Source: Nitrospira sp. | Lineage (GTDB): Bacteria; Nitrospirota; Nitrospiria; Nitrospirales; Nitrospiraceae | Assembly: GCA_029194675.1 (NCBI GenBank) | Contig: JARFXP010000001.1 | Span: 806,001-870,000 of the forward strand | Length of the DNA: 64,000 bases | Direction of reading: 5' to 3' | Shown here: positions 1-9,617 of the stretch, piece after piece | Numbering within the stretch: the first letter of the stretch is position 1 | Layout of the letters: each line of letters begins with the position of its first letter | Position numbers and translations under genes: made by a program | Notes under the pieces: generated by a model | The model's input: the letters and a program-made list of their open reading frames with translations, nothing else | Database searches by the model: none | Told to the model about the DNA's origin: nothing

Positions 1-68
1 TCACTCTGGATCCAAACTATGTGTTGGCCAGGAAGGCGCTCGGACGGTTGGTCAGCTCCCTGAACTGA
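1..68 (+). CDS. C-terminal end of a TPR-like protein (partial)
   Basis: The third frame reads through the left window edge to a TGA at 66-68. Its last residues (LDPNYVLARKALGRLVSSLN) look like the end of a tetratricopeptide helix pair. Only 21 codons are visible, so the family is inferred from the LDPNY..A...LG pattern alone. The next gene starts 88 bases downstream on the same strand. Confidence 0.4.
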   Translation, partial: TLDPNYVLARKALGRLVSSLN

Positions 69-79
69 AACGGCTTGTT

Positions 80-172
80 TGGTTTATCTGGTTTGTTCCG
101 TTTATTCGATTCATCTCATTGTGCCGGACATTAATCTGTAAACAAGAAAAATCAAATGAACCAGACAAACCA
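80..172 (+). promoter_or_regulatory. Inverted repeat pairing the 5' leader with the start region of the receiver gene
   Basis: TGGTTTATCTGGTT at 80-93 can pair with AACCAGACAAACCA at 159-172, 13 of 14 positions as Watson-Crick pairs. The right arm starts directly after the ATG at 156. If transcription starts upstream of 80, this stem would enclose the ribosome binding region. A regulatory role is inference. Confidence 0.35.
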
Positions 173-554
173 CACAACCATCCTGGTCGCCATTACAGAT
201 CTTTTCTTCTACACCAAAGTCAGAGACGCATTACGTCAACCGGAATACCAGCTTGAAAAAGCACGTACACAACAGGATATTGTCGATAAGGCCGTATCGG
301 CCAGCCCAAGGGTAATCCTCTTCAATATGAACGACCTCACCCTTGATGCCTTTCAAGCGTTGGAGAAACTGAAAGCCGATCCACGATTGAAGAGCATTCC
401 GACACTGGCCTTTGCCAATCATGAAGAAGTGGATACTTGGAACCGTGCGAAAGCACTGGGAGTGACGAAAGTAGTCTCCCGTAATGAGTTTTCAGCCCGC
501 ACGAGGGAACTGGTGGAAGAAATACTCACGTCCGGCGTAAGGAGCAAGGCGTGA
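156..554 (+). CDS. Degenerate response-regulator receiver domain protein
   Basis: A 132-residue stand-alone protein with the beta/alpha alternation of a CheY-like receiver. The acidic pocket is reduced to D15. The position of the phospho-acceptor aspartate, at the end of strand 3 (VILFNMND), is N57, and the conserved lysine near the C-terminus is replaced in VVSRNEF. It is therefore probably a pseudo-receiver that cannot be phosphorylated in the usual way and acts by protein contact. No output domain is fused. It lies 64 bases upstream of ygfZ on the same strand, so co-transcription is possible but no functional link is evident. Confidence 0.75.
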   Translation: MNQTNHTTILVAITDLFFYTKVRDALRQPEYQLEKARTQQDIVDKAVSASPRVILFNMNDLTLDAFQALEKLKADPRLKSIPTLAFANHEEVDTWNRAKALGVTKVVSRNEFSARTRELVEEILTSGVRSKA

Positions 555-618
555 ACGGTTTTCGGAACAACACGGTAGCTCGTCTCACACCTAACGTTTC
601 ACTTCTCAGGGGTTCTCG

Positions 619-1710
619 ATGAAACAATCCCCCCTTCACATGCAACATGCCCAACTTGGAGCGACGTTTGAGGACGTCACCGGCTGGGAAATACCGGCCC
701 ACTATGGCGACGTTGCGGCCGAACATCGTGCCGTCCGCCACACCGTGGGGATAGCCGATCTCTCCCATCGCGGCAAGCTCCGAGTCACGGGCGAGGATCG
801 TGTGAAGTGGCTGCAAAGCGTCATCAGCAACGACATCCTTCCCCTCCAACCAGGGCAAGGCCGTTATTCCAGTTTTTTGACCCACAAAGGCAAGATGCTC
901 ACATACTTCCGCCTGTATATGCAGACAGAAGCCGTCATGCTGGAAGACGTCGGCGAGATCGGGGACACCACGTTCCAGGCCCTACGCAAGTTCCTGCTCT
1001 ACGGGACCAAAGCCAAGATGGAAAACTGTGCCGAGAGCTGGGGGCTGCTGTTGATCAGCGGACCGAAGGCTCTGCATGTGGTGCAATCCGCGTTCGGTGT
1101 GGACGTCACGGACGTAAAGCCGGTCGATTTTGTCACCGCACAGATCAGCGGACATCACGCCCTGGTGTTACGCACCGAAGAAACGGGAGAAGTTGATATT
1201 GAAGTGCTGCTCCCCACGGATGGCCTCCTAGCCGCTTGGACCAGTGCCATGCAGGTCGGAGACAAGTACGGCATGAGGGCATTCGGAACCCACACGCGAG
1301 AAGCCTTGCGCCTCGAAGCGGGCCTCCCGAAGGCCGGAGCTGATTTGAACGAAGAGATTGTGCCCCCAGAAGCTAATCTTGAGGAAAAGGCTTTCAGCCT
1401 GAACAAAGGGTGCTATCCGGGACAAGAAGTCGTTGCACGGATGGATACCTACGGCAATGTGCGCCGCAAGCTCGTCGGGCTTGTCCTAAAGGATTCAGTC
1501 GTTCCGTCGCATGGAGCCAAACTATACAGTGGTGATCGCGAAGTAGGCTGGATCAGCAGCGCCGTCCATTCACCCCAGCTCAATAAGGTCATTGCCTTCG
1601 GATTTCCTCTGCGCGACTTCAGCAAGCCTGGCACGGATCTGGCCGTGGAATTTGAGAGTGGCAGACATCCGGCCACCGTTCAGACCCTGCCCTTCTACGC
1701 CAAACAGTAA
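619..1710 (+). CDS. ygfZ: Folate-binding YgfZ/GcvT-family protein
   Basis: A 363-residue protein of the GcvT-like superfamily. The YgfZ signature KGCYPGQE lies at residues 263-270, followed by VARMDTYGNVRRKL. YgfZ proteins are cytoplasmic, bind folate, and support assembly or repair of certain iron-sulfur enzymes. The cysteine in the signature is the residue known to matter in the family. Length and the N-terminal aminomethyltransferase-like fold fit the family, and no glycine-cleavage partner genes are nearby. The ATG at 619 follows an AGGGGT stretch with normal spacing. The globin gene begins 22 bases after the stop, suggesting an operon. Confidence 0.9.
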   Translation: MKQSPLHMQHAQLGATFEDVTGWEIPAHYGDVAAEHRAVRHTVGIADLSHRGKLRVTGEDRVKWLQSVISNDILPLQPGQGRYSSFLTHKGKMLTYFRLYMQTEAVMLEDVGEIGDTTFQALRKFLLYGTKAKMENCAESWGLLLISGPKALHVVQSAFGVDVTDVKPVDFVTAQISGHHALVLRTEETGEVDIEVLLPTDGLLAAWTSAMQVGDKYGMRAFGTHTREALRLEAGLPKAGADLNEEIVPPEANLEEKAFSLNKGCYPGQEVVARMDTYGNVRRKLVGLVLKDSVVPSHGAKLYSGDREVGWISSAVHSPQLNKVIAFGFPLRDFSKPGTDLAVEFESGRHPATVQTLPFYAKQ

Positions 1711-1731
1711 CACCAGGCCTCACGAAGACAT

Positions 1732-2151
1732 ATGTCCGTTGGTGAACAGGAAGACAGCGTACAAACCACTCCGTATCATGAGGCAGGTGAACTTGCGGGA
1801 ATCACTCGCTTGGTGGACGAATTTTACGTCAATATGGACAGGCTGCCTGAAGCCGAAACCATCAGAAGTATGCATCCCTCGGATTTAACTGAATCGCGCA
1901 AGAAGCTGACCTATTTCCTGTGCGGCTGGCTTGGTGGTCCCAAGCTGTTTCAGCAGCACTATGGGCCGATCAGCATTCCGGGATTCCACAAAAAGTTTCC
2001 CATCGGGCATGAAGAGCGCGATGCCTGGTTGCTCTGCATGCAACGAGCGCTCGCCGTCCAACCCTACAGCGACCAATTCAAAGACTACCTTCTAGCAGCA
2101 CTCAGCATCCCAGCCGAACGAGTGCGAGAAGTGAACGCAGGAGAGTTCTAG
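1732..2151 (+). CDS. Group II truncated haemoglobin
   Basis: A 139-residue protein with the group II (YjbI-like) truncated globin pattern: the GWLGGP turn after the CD region, the proximal haem histidine at H93 (in IGHEERD) and the group II tryptophan at W99. Such globins bind oxygen or nitric oxide and serve in NO detoxification or oxygen chemistry in the cytoplasm. It lies directly downstream of ygfZ, so it may be co-expressed with an iron-sulfur maintenance function under oxidative or nitrosative stress; that link is inference. No oxidoreductase partner is fused. Confidence 0.9.
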   Translation: MSVGEQEDSVQTTPYHEAGELAGITRLVDEFYVNMDRLPEAETIRSMHPSDLTESRKKLTYFLCGWLGGPKLFQQHYGPISIPGFHKKFPIGHEERDAWLLCMQRALAVQPYSDQFKDYLLAALSIPAERVREVNAGEF

Positions 2152-2940
2152 TACCTCTCCCCGTCTCCTGCCCAGGCCGATCAGTTCCGATTGACGTACA
2201 GGCACGCACGTTGGGATACATCTCTGCATCCTGCAGGATACAGAACCTCAATCTTCATACGATTCTCTTGTGGAACCGTTATCCTTCAAAATCAACGCGA
2301 TGAACGAAAAGCTCGCCTCACCCCATTCAATCAATTGTGTGGCATTCTCCTTGCTCGCCAGAAATGAGAAAAAGTCGCGGTGGGCCGAAATTAATGAAGG
2401 ACGAGATGGCTTTCTTCTTCAACCATTCCGAGGAGCACCACACCTCCCGTTCACTCCAGGCGGAACCAATCTCGATCGGATGCGAAGCGTGGATCGACGT
2501 GAGCCGGTTTTGTCCCGGAGAGAAGTTCGAGCACCAGCCCGTTAGGGATCTCAAAGCGTCCGCAGACCATCCGCGTTCAGATCTTGCCGACAGCTCCCTG
2601 ACGAAATCCTTTGCCTTCCTACGTAGGAAGTTTCGGCGCGGTTCCACCGAAAGCTGAGACTAACTACCACCGCAAAATCATCTGGTTCATTGGCAGAACG
2701 ACGAGCCGGGCGGTTTCAAAGGCTTGGCCTGGCCGTCTCAGGCCATGCAAGCCACAATCGCCATTCGCATGTCATCGGCGAGCTAGAAGAGAAGTGCTGC
2801 CGAATTCGAACGGACCATCACATGTAAGAATCGTGTCCCCATCAGGAATGTTGAGCCGTTCAATTGATCATAAACACGTTACCAGAGTAATATTTGACTC
2901 GTTGAGTGCCGCCGATTCTCAGATGCTACGGAGAATCGCA
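2152..2940. other. Gene-poor stretch without a recognisable gene
   Basis: About 790 bases between the globin and the methyltransferase. Overlapping open frames of about 90-106 codons lie on both strands at 2270-2657, but none shows a known motif or a good ribosome binding site. A perfect palindrome ATCCTGCAGGAT lies at 2228-2239. A similar hairpin with the same flanks occurs at 12527-12543. Confidence 0.5.
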
Positions 2941-3761
2941 ATGAACACCATCGAACATGATTATGCCCCGATCTGCGACCTGTATGAACAGCACCTCGGA
3001 TCGGCTTTGTTTGAGCCCTATGCAATTGATCTTGCGCATCGTGTAGCTGGTGACTGTGCAAAGGCTCCGTTCTTGAAATGGCCTGCGGGACCGGTATCGT
3101 TACCCGGCAGTTGCGTGCTCATCTGGCGCCGACTGTGGCCCTTACCGCAACCGATATCAATCCCGGCATGCTCGACTATGCGCAGAAGAAACCGGACCTG
3201 AAGGGAATTGAGTGGAAACAGGCGAATATCGCGAACCTGCCGTTTCCCGACGCTTCATTTAACGTGGCGGTCTGTCAGTTCGGACTCATGTTCGTGCCGG
3301 ATAAAGACCGCGCGTTTCGAGAAATACGTCGTGTGCTGGTCAAAGGTGGCTTGCTCACCTTCAGTGTGTGGGATCGGATGGAGAATAACCCCTGGGGCAT
3401 CATTGCGCATGAGACCGTTGGAGGATTCTTCCCGGAAAATCCGCCGCAGTTTTTCAAAACGCCTTGTAGCTTTTACGATGTCGACATCTTGCGCAGTTTG
3501 CTGACGGCAAGTGGATTTGATCGAATCAATATTCGATCAGTCCAGAAGGAATGCTACAGCCACACGGCCGCATCACTGACGATTGGGCTCATCGAAGGCG
3601 CGCCGATCCTCGCCGAAATTCAAGAACGCGGTGGTTCTCCCGGACCAATCGTCGATGCAGTGGCGACAGCCTTAGCCCGAGTTGGTGGAGACAACCCATG
3701 CCGCTCAACGATGCAAGCTATTGTGGTAACGGCACGAGCGAAGGATGCCGCGAACCTATAA
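2941..3761 (+). pseudogene. SAM-dependent methyltransferase, frameshifted in motif I
   Basis: A class I methyltransferase of about 272 residues split over two frames. The first runs from ATG 2941 (MNTIEHDYAPICDLYEQHL) to about 3062. The second contains motif I (EMACGTGIVTRQL), the acidic motif II region (ATDINPGMLDYA) and the DASFNVAVCQFGLMFVPD segment, and ends at 3761. One extra G in the GG at 3063-3064 would join them as AKGSVLEMACGTG, so a base missing from a G run is the simplest explanation. The methyl acceptor is unknown; ubiquinone/menaquinone-type and small-molecule methyltransferases share this layout. If the missing base is a sequencing error, the gene is intact. Confidence 0.8.
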
Positions 3762-3829
3762 GCCTGAATGTTCGAGACAGAAATGCAGAGAGTCTATGAA
3801 TAGGGCATCTTTCGATTAGTTGACACTCG

Positions 3830-3844
3830 CGGCCCGAAGGGCCG
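3830..3844. terminator. Hairpin between convergent genes
   Basis: CGGCCC and GGGCCG form a perfect 6-bp GC stem with a GAA loop. It lies between the convergent ends of the methyltransferase (3761) and the RND adaptor (3935). There is no clear U tract on either strand, so a role as a bidirectional terminator is tentative. Confidence 0.35.
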
Positions 3845-3934
3845 ACTGCCAGCAGTGAATGATCACCACCAAACACATTAGAGCACTGTCACTTTGTCGG
3901 CTCCAGGGTACTGAGCGCCGTCAGCCGGCCGTGG

Positions 3935-5137
3935 TCACCGTGACGATGCTGTCTTTGGCTCGGACTCTTCTGTCGTGACGAGGTCATACCCCGGCCTCGG
4001 CGTGACGATGCGCACGACGTCCCCTTCGAGCAACGTGGCGTTGGGATTGTTGACGACCCGGTCGCTCGCGGAAAGCCCCTGTGCCACCTCGACCACGTTG
4101 TCCATGAGTTGTGTCACGGTGATAGGTTTGAAATGCACGTGGTTGTCCTCCGTCACTACGGCCACTTGCATAGCTTGCTCCTGATAGACCAGGGCGCTGG
4201 TCGAAATGATAAAGGCTTGCCGATCGACCGATGTCGTGAGGTGGACTTCGGCGTAGGAGCCAGGCCAAAGCGCATGATCTTTATTGTCGATCGTGAAGAC
4301 CGTGGTCGCCGTCCGCGTAGCGATGTCAAATCCACGGGCGACCGTGAGGAACTTGGCGGTCCAATGGCGATTGGGCAATTGCGGCACGGTGACGTCGGCC
4401 GTCAAGCCTGGGTGAAGGAAGGGGCCGAAGAACTCCGGTACATTGACAAAGAGACGCAACCGATCGACGACGGCCACCGTAAACAGATTACTTTTTGCAT
4501 TGGGGGTGCTGAGATTGCCTTCCTTACTGACCAAATCACCGACATTGATGTTGCGCTGAATCACCACCCCGTCAAAGGGGGCGATGATTGTTTTGAACCC
4601 AATGAACGCCTCGATGTTCTTGACCTGTTGTTCCGCGCCCTCGACGACCGCAGCCTGGGCTTTCAGTTCTTGTTCTTTCACCGTGATCGACTGCTCAGAG
4701 ACCGCATGATTGGGGCGGAGGGCAACCCAACGTTTCGCGGTCACAGAGGCGAGCCGATACTTGGCGCGTTCCGATTCAAGATCCTTTATGGCCTGCCGAT
4801 ATTCGGCGTCGAGATCCGGCGTGCTGATTTCGGCGAGGACGTCGCCTTTTTTCACCCAGTCTCCGTATTTCTTGTACCACATGTGCACGTAACCCGTGAC
4901 TCGCGCGTAGGTCGGCGCTTCATACCAGCCCTCAATAGTGCTGGGAAGCGTGATACTCTCGGTCGCCGGCATCGCCTTGGGAGAGACAACGGCCACCGTG
5001 GCAATGGCGCCTTCGAGCGTCGCTTCACGGAGCCCCGCGGCATCGCTTCTGCTGTCATAAATCCGATAGCCGAGATAGAGCAGACATAACAAGATTGCCA
5101 ACACCGCAATGCGCTTTCTGTTGAGTGCCTTCATCAT
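3935..5137 (-). CDS. RND efflux periplasmic adaptor (membrane fusion protein)
   Basis: A 400-residue HlyD/AcrA-type adaptor that links an inner-membrane RND permease to an outer-membrane channel. An N-terminal membrane anchor or signal spans about residues 10-27. It is followed by a lipoyl half-motif (VKKGDVLAEISTPDLDAEY), a helical hairpin, the second lipoyl half (IIAPFDGVVIQRNINVGDLV) and the beta-barrel and membrane-proximal domains. The ATG overlaps the stop of the upstream permease by 4 bases, so the two are translationally coupled. The order, permease before adaptor, is the reverse of acrAB. No outer-membrane factor is adjacent. A close paralogue lies at 9618-10841. Confidence 0.92.
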   Translation of the reverse strand: MMKALNRKRIAVLAILLCLLYLGYRIYDSRSDAAGLREATLEGAIATVAVVSPKAMPATESITLPSTIEGWYEAPTYARVTGYVHMWYKKYGDWVKKGDVLAEISTPDLDAEYRQAIKDLESERAKYRLASVTAKRWVALRPNHAVSEQSITVKEQELKAQAAVVEGAEQQVKNIEAFIGFKTIIAPFDGVVIQRNINVGDLVSKEGNLSTPNAKSNLFTVAVVDRLRLFVNVPEFFGPFLHPGLTADVTVPQLPNRHWTAKFLTVARGFDIATRTATTVFTIDNKDHALWPGSYAEVHLTTSVDRQAFIISTSALVYQEQAMQVAVVTEDNHVHFKPITVTQLMDNVVEVAQGLSASDRVVNNPNATLLEGDVVRIVTPRPGYDLVTTEESEPKTASSR

Positions 5138-8100
5138 GGGGTCGATGCCTTTTGCCGAGCCATTCGCCGGCTGTAGATAATCGCGTATACACAGGGCACG
5201 AAGAACAGGGTAAAGACCGTCGCCACGAGCAAGCCACCGATGACCGCTCGCCCCAGCGGTGCATTCTGCGAATACCCTGTCGCCATGGGGACCATGCCCA
5301 GGATCATGGCAGAAGCCGTCATGAGCACAGGACGAAAGCGGGTTTTCCCGGCTTCGATCGCGGCCCGCAGCGCGTCACCATGCTCTTGGAGCTGGTCACG
5401 CGCATAGGAGACAACGAGGATCGAATTAGCGGTCGCCGTGCCCATGCACATGATGGCACCCGTGAGTGCCGGTTCCGACAGCCGCGTATGGGTCAGGAAC
5501 AACGACCAGGCAATGCCTGCCAGTGCGCCGGGCAAAGCCGTGATAATGATGAAGGGATCGAGCCAGGACTGGAAGTTGACGACGATCAGCAGATAGACCA
5601 GCACGATCGCGGCGAGCAGACCGAAGACCAGTTCAGCATAGGCATCATGCATGAGGGAGGCCTGGCCATGGATTTGGATCTCCGCACTTTCGGGCAACTC
5701 GTTCTCCATATCATGAGTGATCTCCTCGACGTCCTCCAACACCGCGCCGAGGTCACGCCCTTCGGCGGAAATGTAGATGTCGAACAACGGCATAATGTTC
5801 CCGTGCGTGACCACGCCCGGTGTTCCCACCGGTGAGAGACTGGCCAAATTCCCGAGCAGCTCCACCCCTGTATCTGACGCATGGCCGGAGGAACCGACCG
5901 GGATGGTCTTGAGACTATTGATGCTGTTGATCTGCGGCTGCGGGATGTAGACGTTGATCATATAGGAGAAGCCGGTTGCGGGATCGAGCCAATAGATCTG
6001 GTCGACTTGTTGGCTTCCGGCGGTCGTCAGAAGGAGATTGTCTGCGATGTCCTTCTCGGTCTTCTTCACCTCAAGGCCGAACGTGCGGCGACCTTCGACC
6101 ATGATGGTCGGCGTGCGCATCGTCTGCTGGATCACCACGTCCGAGGCGCCTGGAATCCGACGCAACCGGCCCACCAATTTACGAGCGAACTCGTAGTTCG
6201 GATAGTAATCCGGGCCGTTGATCTGCACATCGATCGGCGCGGGCTCGCCGAAGTTGAGGATCTTTGCCGTCAGATCGGAAGGCTGAAAGGTGAATTCGGT
6301 CCCTGGGTAGAGCTCCTTCAAGCCCTTACGGAGAATGCGCCGGTACTCCCACACCGGCGACTTGCCATCCTTCAAGAGGATCGTCAGATCACAATCCTGA
6401 GAGCCGATCGTGGGCGTCGGAATGAAGGCAAGGTTATGCGGTCCGGCCGGCAGTCCGCAATTACTGACGACGTTTTCCACCTGACCTGGCAGCAACGTCG
6501 CGATGTCTTCGGCGACAAGCGAAGTGATGCGTGCCGACACTTCGATGCGCGTGCCGAGCGGCGCGCGCAGATGCATCTGAATGACCCCCGACCGAATCTC
6601 GGGGAAGTAGTCGCGTCCCAGGAAGTAAAAGAGGGAAAAGGAGCCCACTGCGACGGCCAGCGAAATGGTGACGAAGCTGCGACGACGATCCACGGCCCCT
6701 TCGAGCAGCTCTTCATAGCCTTGGCGAAATCGATTAAAGCGGCGCTCGAAGCCGGCTTGAAAACGGGTGAAGAAACTCATCAGTCCCGTCACGTTGGTAC
6801 GCCGGCCAACCTGATGCTCCTGACGTTCCGGTGACGCCTGGTGGCCCTTGACGAGCAAGTATTTCGCCATGGTCGGTACAAGCGTGCGCGACAGAATGAA
6901 GGAGGCGAGCATGGCAATGATGACCGCCTCCGCCATCGGCATGAACAGCCAGCTGGACACGCCGCTGAGCCTGAAGAGCGGCAACCAGACGATCGCGATG
7001 GCTAGGGTGGCGACAAGCGTCGGGACGACGATCTCATTGGCGGCATCGATGATCGCGTCCTCCAGCGGTTTGTTCATTTCGAGATGGCGATCGATATTCT
7101 CGATCATCACGGTGGCATCGTCGACCAGGATGCCGACGGCCAGCGCCAGACCGCCCAAGGTCATCACATTGATCGTCTCCCCGAGCCAATGGAGGCCGAT
7201 AATGGCGGTCAGGATGGAGAGCGGGATCGAGGTGGCGATAATCACCGTCGGCCGCCAGGACCCCAAGAGCACCAGCACGATGAAGCCGACCAGCAGGCCG
7301 GCGGACAACATTTCGTGGAGAACGTCCGAGATCGCGTCCTTGACGAACGCCGATGCGTCATCGAGGAGTGTGATCTTCACGCCTTTCGGGACGATCTTCT
7401 GGATACGTGGGATCATTTTTTTGATCCCGTCCACCACGTCCAGGGTGGACGCCTCCGTGCTCTTCATCACGACGATGATGACGGTCTGTTTGCCCTCCAC
7501 CAGCACCGCGTTCTGTTGCACCTGTCCCATGAGACGGACCGTGCCGATGTCGCGCATGTAGACGAACGCGTTGCCTTCGCGTTTGATCGGAATATTCTCG
7601 AAGTCCTCGATCTTCATCGGTGAGGCGTTGGTCTGGACGATCCAGTCGGTCTGCTTGATCTTGACGTCTCCGGACGGCAGGATGAGGTATTGTTGCCGGA
7701 GCACGTCGTGAACATCGGCCGGGGTAATATGGCGGGCGAGCAATTGCTGGTGGTCGAGGTTGACCATGACCTGCATGGGCTGGCCCCCGTATGGATGCGG
7801 CACGATCACGCCGGGCACCGTCACGAGCAGGGGTCGGATTCGCATGTAGGCGAGGTTATAGAGCTCCGCCGGCGTCATCGTATCGGAACCCACTTGCAGC
7901 ATCGCCACCGGGATCGACGATGGGGCAAGACGCATGATCATGGGAGGGGAGATATCGGGCGGGAGCGCTTTGACCACGTTCTGTGCAATCGCCGTGATAT
8001 CCGCTTCAGCCCGCCCCACATCCACGCCGTCCTGAAGAAAAATATTGGTGATGCTGATGCCGTAGTAGGAGTGACTATGGAGATACTTGATCCCTTCCAC

Positions 8101-8325
8101 CGTGGAGGTCACGAAGCGCTCGAACATATACGTGATGCGCCCTTCCACCTTCTGCGGCAACATCCCGTTGTAGATCCAGACCACGGACGTGACGGGAATA
8201 TTGATGTATGGAAAGACATCGGTCGGCATGTCTTGGATCGTCAGAGTCCCGAACAGCACGATCAGAATAGCCAGCACGACAAATGTGTACGGCCGTCGGA
8301 GAGCTATGAGGACAAGCTGGTTCAT
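5134..8325 (-). CDS. RND-family efflux permease
   Basis: A complete 1063-residue AcrB/MdtC-type proton-driven inner-membrane transporter. It opens with RPYTFVVLAILIVLFG (TM1). The TM4 proton-relay pair DD is visible in GILVDDATVMIENID, the second porter half follows, and the C-terminal TM cluster ends with FVPCVYAIIY. Sequence style is nearer to the hydrophobe/amphiphile class than to heavy-metal CzcA pumps, but the substrate cannot be read from sequence. It is the first gene of a two-gene operon with the adaptor at 3935. Remnants of a paralogue occur at 10842-11080 and 27442-27530. Confidence 0.93.
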   Translation of the reverse strand: MNQLVLIALRRPYTFVVLAILIVLFGTLTIQDMPTDVFPYINIPVTSVVWIYNGMLPQKVEGRITYMFERFVTSTVEGIKYLHSHSYYGISITNIFLQDGVDVGRAEADITAIAQNVVKALPPDISPPMIMRLAPSSIPVAMLQVGSDTMTPAELYNLAYMRIRPLLVTVPGVIVPHPYGGQPMQVMVNLDHQQLLARHITPADVHDVLRQQYLILPSGDVKIKQTDWIVQTNASPMKIEDFENIPIKREGNAFVYMRDIGTVRLMGQVQQNAVLVEGKQTVIIVVMKSTEASTLDVVDGIKKMIPRIQKIVPKGVKITLLDDASAFVKDAISDVLHEMLSAGLLVGFIVLVLLGSWRPTVIIATSIPLSILTAIIGLHWLGETINVMTLGGLALAVGILVDDATVMIENIDRHLEMNKPLEDAIIDAANEIVVPTLVATLAIAIVWLPLFRLSGVSSWLFMPMAEAVIIAMLASFILSRTLVPTMAKYLLVKGHQASPERQEHQVGRRTNVTGLMSFFTRFQAGFERRFNRFRQGYEELLEGAVDRRRSFVTISLAVAVGSFSLFYFLGRDYFPEIRSGVIQMHLRAPLGTRIEVSARITSLVAEDIATLLPGQVENVVSNCGLPAGPHNLAFIPTPTIGSQDCDLTILLKDGKSPVWEYRRILRKGLKELYPGTEFTFQPSDLTAKILNFGEPAPIDVQINGPDYYPNYEFARKLVGRLRRIPGASDVVIQQTMRTPTIMVEGRRTFGLEVKKTEKDIADNLLLTTAGSQQVDQIYWLDPATGFSYMINVYIPQPQINSINSLKTIPVGSSGHASDTGVELLGNLASLSPVGTPGVVTHGNIMPLFDIYISAEGRDLGAVLEDVEEITHDMENELPESAEIQIHGQASLMHDAYAELVFGLLAAIVLVYLLIVVNFQSWLDPFIIITALPGALAGIAWSLFLTHTRLSEPALTGAIMCMGTATANSILVVSYARDQLQEHGDALRAAIEAGKTRFRPVLMTASAMILGMVPMATGYSQNAPLGRAVIGGLLVATVFTLFFVPCVYAIIYSRRMARQKASTP

Positions 8326-8576
8326 CGGTGAAGTTCGACGGCCGTTGTCGTGAGGGACGTCGACTCCTCACCGACGGCGAATTCTTTGATCACGCAGAAG
8401 GGCCTTGTCCGACCGAGCGTTTTCAAGCAATATTAACGGAGAAGGTTAGGGCGACCTTACCGGCAGTATACAGCCTTCACCATCAGCCGGGAACTAGCTA
8501 GTTGCCTAGGAGTGTCCCGAGGGGAGCGCTGACCTCTGCAAGTCACAGTGGTATGACGGAGCATGGTGGTGGAGCT

Positions 8577-8596
8577 CCACGGTTTGACAGCCGTGG
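8577..8596. repeat. REP-like hairpin
   Basis: CCACGG and CCGTGG pair around an 8-base loop, preceded by GGAGCT. A related arrangement (GGAGCCCCACGG paired with CCGTGGCTCC) is inserted in the repeat copy at 46849-46914. It lies between the RND operon and the next gene and may be a small REP-type element. Confidence 0.35.
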
Positions 8597-8753
8597 TCCC
8601 TGGTGATTCTTCGGCGACACCTCGCCGAAGCGGGTGAACGGCAGGGCCATGCCCTTCGAGCGACAGGACAATACAACCTGTGTCGCGATTTCGAGCAATC
8701 TGACCGAACCGACAAAATCAATGCAAGCCAAACGGGACTCTCATGATGAAGGA

Positions 8754-9605
8754 ATGGATCCTACAGGCAGTCTCAGACAGGCGGTTTCGATCCTACTCCT
8801 TTGGACGATCTCGTTACTCCTAGCTGTGGCAATGGCAGATGCGGAAACTTTGAGCTTTCTTGACGGCCAAATCCGGCTCTATCCGGCTCAGCAAGAGGGT
8901 GACCGTATTCTCATTCCATTCGCTCACCCGCCTGCGCCCAACGAAGAGGTGCTCCTGCTCTATCACCGGACGGATCTCTATCATCTCACCCGCATCCAAG
9001 AAGAGACGATCATGCCGAAGTCAATGGCCCACCCTCGACCGCATTATGTTTACGGTCTCACGGAGGGGCGACTATCGGATCCACAAGCGCAGTTTCTGGT
9101 GGCCGTGGGAAAGGGGATCACATCCCGCTTCAAATGGAAAGCATCCGACGCGATGAGCAGCTATCAGACGGCCAGCTCCTGTATGACACCGGATAAAGGC
9201 TTCGTCATCACAGGGCTTCAAGTTCTGATCTCTGAGGAGTGGAACGCGAAGGTCTACTATCTGCAGGAAGAGATTCGGAAGTCCACATCCGACATGATGA
9301 TCGACGAAGACGACCATTCAGGGATATCGATGAAAGAGATGGTCGGCATGGTTGAGTCTGAAAACTCCTGTCACGTATTGGCGTATAACACCAGTGACGC
9401 TTATGGGCTACAGAACAGCGGGTCTTTAGAACCTGTCGGCCCGATCTTCGGTATCATGGAACTGTCTACGGGACGATCTACTGAACGGTGGCTCGTCCTC
9501 AGGTCGGCGATGCGCGAAGTCTGGGGTTATACGTTTATTGAGCTTCCTTTGAGGCCGTTGAACCGTGAACCCAAACGGCGATTTCTCCTCGAAGACAGGG
9601 GGTAA
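8754..9605 (+). CDS. Secreted or membrane-anchored protein of unknown function
   Basis: About 283 residues from the ATG at 8754. This start puts a clear signal sequence (AVSILLLWTISLLLAVAMA) at the N-terminus; upstream in-frame ATGs at 8634 and 8721 would add an unlikely polar extension. The body has a SCM..DKGFVITGLQVLI segment and an acidic stretch but no domain I recognise. It converges with the second RND adaptor, leaving 12 bases between the two stops. Confidence 0.6.
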   Translation: MDPTGSLRQAVSILLLWTISLLLAVAMADAETLSFLDGQIRLYPAQQEGDRILIPFAHPPAPNEEVLLLYHRTDLYHLTRIQEETIMPKSMAHPRPHYVYGLTEGRLSDPQAQFLVAVGKGITSRFKWKASDAMSSYQTASSCMTPDKGFVITGLQVLISEEWNAKVYYLQEEIRKSTSDMMIDEDDHSGISMKEMVGMVESENSCHVLAYNTSDAYGLQNSGSLEPVGPIFGIMELSTGRSTERWLVLRSAMREVWGYTFIELPLRPLNREPKRRFLLEDRG

Positions 9606-9617
9606 GCTCGATCATGC

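Noticed and set aside
2270..2657. Overlapping open frames on both strands
   Set aside because: Neither shows a recognised motif, codon bias or a ribosome site; they could not be told apart from chance frames.
4109..5089. Long plus-strand open frame of 326 codons opposite the RND adaptor
   Set aside because: It is antisense to a clear adaptor gene, has no family motif, and its amino-acid content is typical of a shadow frame.
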